Part shown: positions 5,499-7,580 of the stretch, piece after piece
Numbering within the stretch: the first letter of the stretch is position 1
Layout of the letters: the number at the start of each line of letters is the position of its first letter
Assembly: GCA_002430925.1 (NCBI GenBank)
Contig: DJDD01000079.1
Coordinates: 1,322-8,901 of the forward strand
DNA from: Flavobacteriales bacterium UBA5933
Lineage (GTDB): Bacteria > Bacteroidota > Bacteroidia > Flavobacteriales > Weeksellaceae
Direction: 5' to 3'
Length of the DNA stretch: 7,580 bases
Program-made: the position numbers and the translations under genes
The notes under the pieces: generated by a model
What the model was told of the DNA's origin: nothing
What the model saw: only the letters and a program-made list of their open reading frames with translations
The model's database searches: none

Positions 5499-6191
5499 TT
5501 ATTTAACAAAAAAATGGTAAACAGCAATGATTATAAATCCTGCTGGAATTAAAATAGAATACCATTTTCCGAAAGCAACAATTGCTGGAGTGTATTTACT
5601 GTGTCTTGCACCAATTGATTGGAATGCAGAAGCAAAACCGTGTTGTAAGTGTAATGATAAGAATACAAATGCACCAATGTAAATTACTAAACGAACAAAG
5701 CTAACAGCTCCGTCTAAAGTAAATACATGATGAACGTGATCCATAAAGAAATTACCTTGTCCAAACTCTGGGTTTTGAGTAATGTAATGTTCAGTAATTG
5801 TAGGAACCCAAAAGTCATAAAGGTGTAATAATAAGAAAATTAAAATTACACTTCCAGAAATAAGCATGTTTCTTGACATCCAAGAAGCATTTGCAGCACC
5901 GTTGTATTTTTCATAAGCTACGGCTCCACGTGCTTTTTTGTTTTGAGCTTCTAAAATGAACCCCATAAAGAAGTGATAAATAACTCCAATTAGCAATATA
6001 GGTTGCATTAAATATTGGATGAAAGGATTGTCGCTCATAAAAGCTGACACTTTATTAAACCCATCAGGATTAATAACTGATAATGCATTAATCACGAAAT
6101 GTTGTAATAAGAACACTAATAAGAATAACGCTGAAAGCGCCATAGTGAACTTTTTACCAATCGATGATTTTAGTAATGATTCATTTGCCAT
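5499..6191 (-). CDS. sdhC: Succinate dehydrogenase cytochrome b subunit (b558 family)
   Basis: A 230-residue integral membrane anchor of complex II. It binds haem b and the quinone site, transferring electrons to menaquinone. Five hydrophobic helices are visible, at about 18-38, 60-80, 108-128, 163-186 and 206-228. This is the arrangement of the single-subunit, dihaem type B anchors (TIGR02046). His31, His73, His123 and His181 or His184 sit in or at the ends of the first four helices and are the likely haem ligands. This assignment is by analogy with characterised type B enzymes. There is no sdhD, as expected for this type. It is the first gene of the operon, with a good promoter 33-64 bases upstream of its ATG and a leader of roughly 25-30 bases. 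sdhA follows after 19 bases. The length is normal and no defects are seen. Confidence 0.95.
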   Translation of the reverse strand: MANESLLKSSIGKKFTMALSALFLLVFLLQHFVINALSVINPDGFNKVSAFMSDNPFIQYLMQPILLIGVIYHFFMGFILEAQNKKARGAVAYEKYNGAANASWMSRNMLISGSVILIFLLLHLYDFWVPTITEHYITQNPEFGQGNFFMDHVHHVFTLDGAVSFVRLVIYIGAFVFLSLHLQHGFASAFQSIGARHSKYTPAIVAFGKWYSILIPAGFIIIAVYHFFVK

Positions 6192-6223
6192 AAAGCAATA
6201 CGTTTAAATTTTTTAGATATGCA

Positions 6224-6255
6224 CAAATTTAATCAAGAGTATACTCTCCGGACAA
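6224..6255 (-). promoter_or_regulatory. Promoter of the sdhCAB operon
   Basis: On the minus strand, TTG (6255-6253) is followed after 21 bases by TAAATTTG (6231-6224). This matches the Bacteroidota housekeeping promoter, TTG about 17-23 bases before TAnnTTTG. Transcription would start near 6217-6220, leaving a short leader before the ATG at 6191. It faces away from the OsmC promoter across the divergent intergenic region. Confidence 0.75.
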
Positions 6256-6347
6256 TGAATAATATCAGTAGATGGGCAGTTTTACATAGTTTAGAACGAT
6301 TCTTATTTAGCTTCGTTGTTTTATGAGATTACTTCAGTAGAAAATAC

Positions 6348-6355
6348 TAACTTTG
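6348..6355 (+). promoter_or_regulatory. Probable -7 element of the OsmC-family gene
   Basis: TAACTTTG is a perfect match to TAnnTTTG, 40 bases upstream of the ATG at 6396. The only nearby TTG (6316-6318) is 29 bases away, which is too far for a normal -33 element. The promoter may therefore be weak or dependent on an activator. Confidence 0.5.
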
Positions 6356-6395
6356 TTGTACAAAATAGTTGTCAAATTTAATAAATATTCAATAA

Positions 6396-6812
6396 ATGAA
6401 AGTAGAATTAAATAGAGTAAATAATGCCTCTCATTATGAAGCAAGCGCAGCAAGTTCTTCTATAAAAGTAAATATAGATGGACCAGAATCTATTGGAGGT
6501 GAAGGCAAAGGCGTTCGACCAATGGAATTGGTTTTAATTGCATTAGGAAGTTGCAGTGTTTTTGATTTGAATGAAATATTGAAAAAACAACGACAAGTAA
6601 TTGACGATATAAAAGTTGAAGTAGAAGGGAAGAGAAGAGATGAAATTCCTAATATTTTTACTAATATTCATATTAAATTTTCTTTGAAAGGTGATATAAA
6701 TCTTGAAAAAGCAAACAAAGCAGCAGAATTAGCTGTAAAAAAATACTGTAGTGTACATGATATGTTAGCAAATGGAGGAATTGATATCACTTATGAAATC
6801 AATATAATTTAA
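6396..6812 (+). CDS. OsmC family protein (probable thiol peroxidase or related redox protein)
   Basis: A 138-residue cytoplasmic protein of the OsmC/Ohr superfamily, whose members reduce organic hydroperoxides with a pair of cysteines, usually acting as dimers. Both family cysteines are present. Cys53 is in RPMELVLIALGSCSVFDL (41-58), on the central helix, and Cys118 is in KKYCSVHDML (116-124). An N-terminal beta segment carries the conserved GGEGKGVRP around 34-42. The RPMEL...GSCS...ILKKQR pattern is closer to the YhfA-like branch than to classical Ohr. YhfA-like members have less certain substrates, so the peroxidase role is inferred. No signal peptide or membrane segment is seen. The start is the first good ATG, 41 bases after the -7 element. 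The gene is divergent from sdhC and precedes mtgA by 71 bases. No clear terminator follows it, so some readthrough into mtgA is likely. Confidence 0.9.
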   Translation: MKVELNRVNNASHYEASAASSSIKVNIDGPESIGGEGKGVRPMELVLIALGSCSVFDLNEILKKQRQVIDDIKVEVEGKRRDEIPNIFTNIHIKFSLKGDINLEKANKAAELAVKKYCSVHDMLANGGIDITYEINII

Positions 6813-6828
6813 TTGTTGATATTTTTAG

Positions 6829-6857
6829 TTGACGAATCAAAATATCCTATAAATTTG
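6829..6857 (+). promoter_or_regulatory. Promoter of mtgA
   Basis: TTG (6829-6831, within TTGAC) is followed after 18 bases by TAAATTTG (6850-6857), a good Bacteroidota promoter. Transcription would start around 6862-6865, about 20 bases before the ATG at 6884. An 8-bp inverted repeat, GATATTTT / AAAATATC (6818-6825 / 6839-6846), brackets the TTG. It could be an operator or the remnant of an OsmC-gene terminator without a U-run. Confidence 0.7.
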
Positions 6858-6883
6858 CGCACTATATTAGATTAGAATAAAGC

Positions 6884-7552
6884 ATGTTTAAATTTGTTCG
6901 TAAAGTAATTTTTTACTTTTTTATAATTCATATTTTATATATCGTTGTTCTTAAATGGATCAATCCACCATTTACAATTACTCAAGTTCAACAAATGTTT
7001 GAGCAAGGGAAATTAAAAAGAGACTATATATCTTATGACGAAATGGGAGATAATATAAAAATTGCTGTAGTAAGTTCTGAAGATCAGAAATTTCCTGTTC
7101 ATAATGGTTTTGATATTGATGGAATTCAAAAAGCCATTGAGAAAAATAAATCAGGTAAAAAATTACACGGCGGTTCAACCATTTCTCAACAAGTAGCAAA
7201 AAATGTATTTCTTTGGCAAGGTCGTTCTTGGTTAAGAAAAGGGTTAGAAGTTTATTTTACTTTTATGATTGAAAAAATTTGGAGTAAACAAAGAATTCTT
7301 GAGATGTATTTAAATACCTCTGAAATGGGAATAGGTGTTTTTGGAATAGAAGCTGCATCGGAATATTATTTTAATAAACCAGCAAAAGATTTAACTAAAA
7401 ACGAAGCAGCGCGAATTGCTGCTGCATTACCATTACCACGAAAGTATAATGTAAATCCTCCATCACCATTTATTAGTAGAAGAGCTGCTAATATACAAAG
7501 ACAAATGAGAAATTTACAAGGAAGTTCTGACTTACAAAAAATATTAAAATAA
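6884..7552 (+). CDS. mtgA: Monofunctional biosynthetic peptidoglycan transglycosylase
   Basis: A 222-residue membrane-anchored glycosyltransferase of family GT51. It polymerises lipid II into glycan strands on the outer face of the cytoplasmic membrane, without a transpeptidase domain. A single N-terminal membrane helix spans about 6-24, followed by a WINPPFT stretch. The conserved GT51 motifs appear in order: EDQKFPVHNGFD with catalytic Glu66 (66-77), GGSTISQQVAKN (96-107), RKGLE (118-122) whose Glu122 is the expected second catalytic residue, KQRILEMYLN (135-144), and GVFGIEAASEYYFNK (151-165). The length matches MtgA and the chain ends soon after the GT51 domain, excluding a truncated bifunctional PBP1. 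The gene has its own promoter at 6829-6857 and a terminator beginning right after the stop. It is not functionally linked to sdh or OsmC as far as can be seen. Confidence 0.95.
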   Translation: MFKFVRKVIFYFFIIHILYIVVLKWINPPFTITQVQQMFEQGKLKRDYISYDEMGDNIKIAVVSSEDQKFPVHNGFDIDGIQKAIEKNKSGKKLHGGSTISQQVAKNVFLWQGRSWLRKGLEVYFTFMIEKIWSKQRILEMYLNTSEMGIGVFGIEAASEYYFNKPAKDLTKNEAARIAAALPLPRKYNVNPPSPFISRRAANIQRQMRNLQGSSDLQKILK

Positions 7553-7553
7553 T

Positions 7554-7580
7554 AAAAAAACGAGAAGATTAATCTTCTCG
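7554..7580 (+). terminator. Intrinsic terminator of mtgA (cut at its 3' end)
   Basis: A run of seven A (7554-7560) precedes a perfect 20-nt palindrome, CGAGAAGATTAATCTTCTCG (7561-7580), which folds to an 8-bp stem with a TTAA loop. It starts a few bases after the mtgA stop. The U-run expected on the plus strand would lie beyond the window. The A-run would serve as the U-run for a gene converging from the right, so it may be bidirectional. Confidence 0.85.

Noticed and set aside
6019..6207. 62-codon open frame on the plus strand
   Set aside because: Antisense to the first part of sdhC and overlapping its leader. No family resemblance and no promoter.
6316..6318. TTG as the -33 element of the OsmC-gene promoter
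   Set aside because: The spacing to TAACTTTG is 29 bases, outside the usual range for these promoters.
6978..7199. 73-codon open frame on the minus strand
   Set aside because: Antisense to the conserved GT51 catalytic motifs of mtgA, which explain the sequence.

Overview
The window looks like a chromosomal segment from a member of the Flavobacteriia (Bacteroidota). Evidence for this is the strong A+T richness, two proteins carrying the Bacteroidota-restricted GLPGLI signature, promoter elements of the TTG / TAnnTTTG type used by the Bacteroidota sigma factor, absence of obvious Shine-Dalgarno sequences, and a type B succinate dehydrogenase with the gene order sdhC-sdhA-sdhB. The genus cannot be fixed from the sequence alone.

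Positions 1-2303 are an accessory-looking, very A+T-rich block. All of its genes read on the minus strand. In transcription order they are a GLPGLI-family secreted protein (2303-1458), a small secreted four-cysteine peptide (1341-1111), a second GLPGLI protein (1047-211) and the 5' end of a second copy of the small peptide gene (47-1, cut by the window edge). This is a tandem array of a two-gene module. The copies share DNA patches at very different identity levels, and their junctions carry hairpins or terminator-like structures. The function of the module is unknown. It is the most interesting part of the window.

Positions 2304-2635 hold no gene. They contain several inverted repeats and, at the right end, a clear intrinsic terminator for the sdh operon.

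Positions 2636-6231 are the housekeeping sdhCAB operon on the minus strand, with a good promoter just upstream of sdhC and a 13-bp intercistronic hairpin between sdhA and sdhB. The three proteins form a membrane-bound succinate:quinone oxidoreductase (complex II) with one five-helix, probably dihaem, cytochrome b anchor. It links the TCA cycle to the menaquinone pool.

Positions 6232-7580 lie on the other side of the divergent promoter region and read on the plus strand. They hold an OsmC-family protein (probable thiol-dependent peroxidase or related redox protein) and mtgA, a monofunctional peptidoglycan glycosyltransferase. Each gene has its own recognisable -7 element. A perfect 20-nt palindrome, the stem-loop of the mtgA terminator, ends the window.
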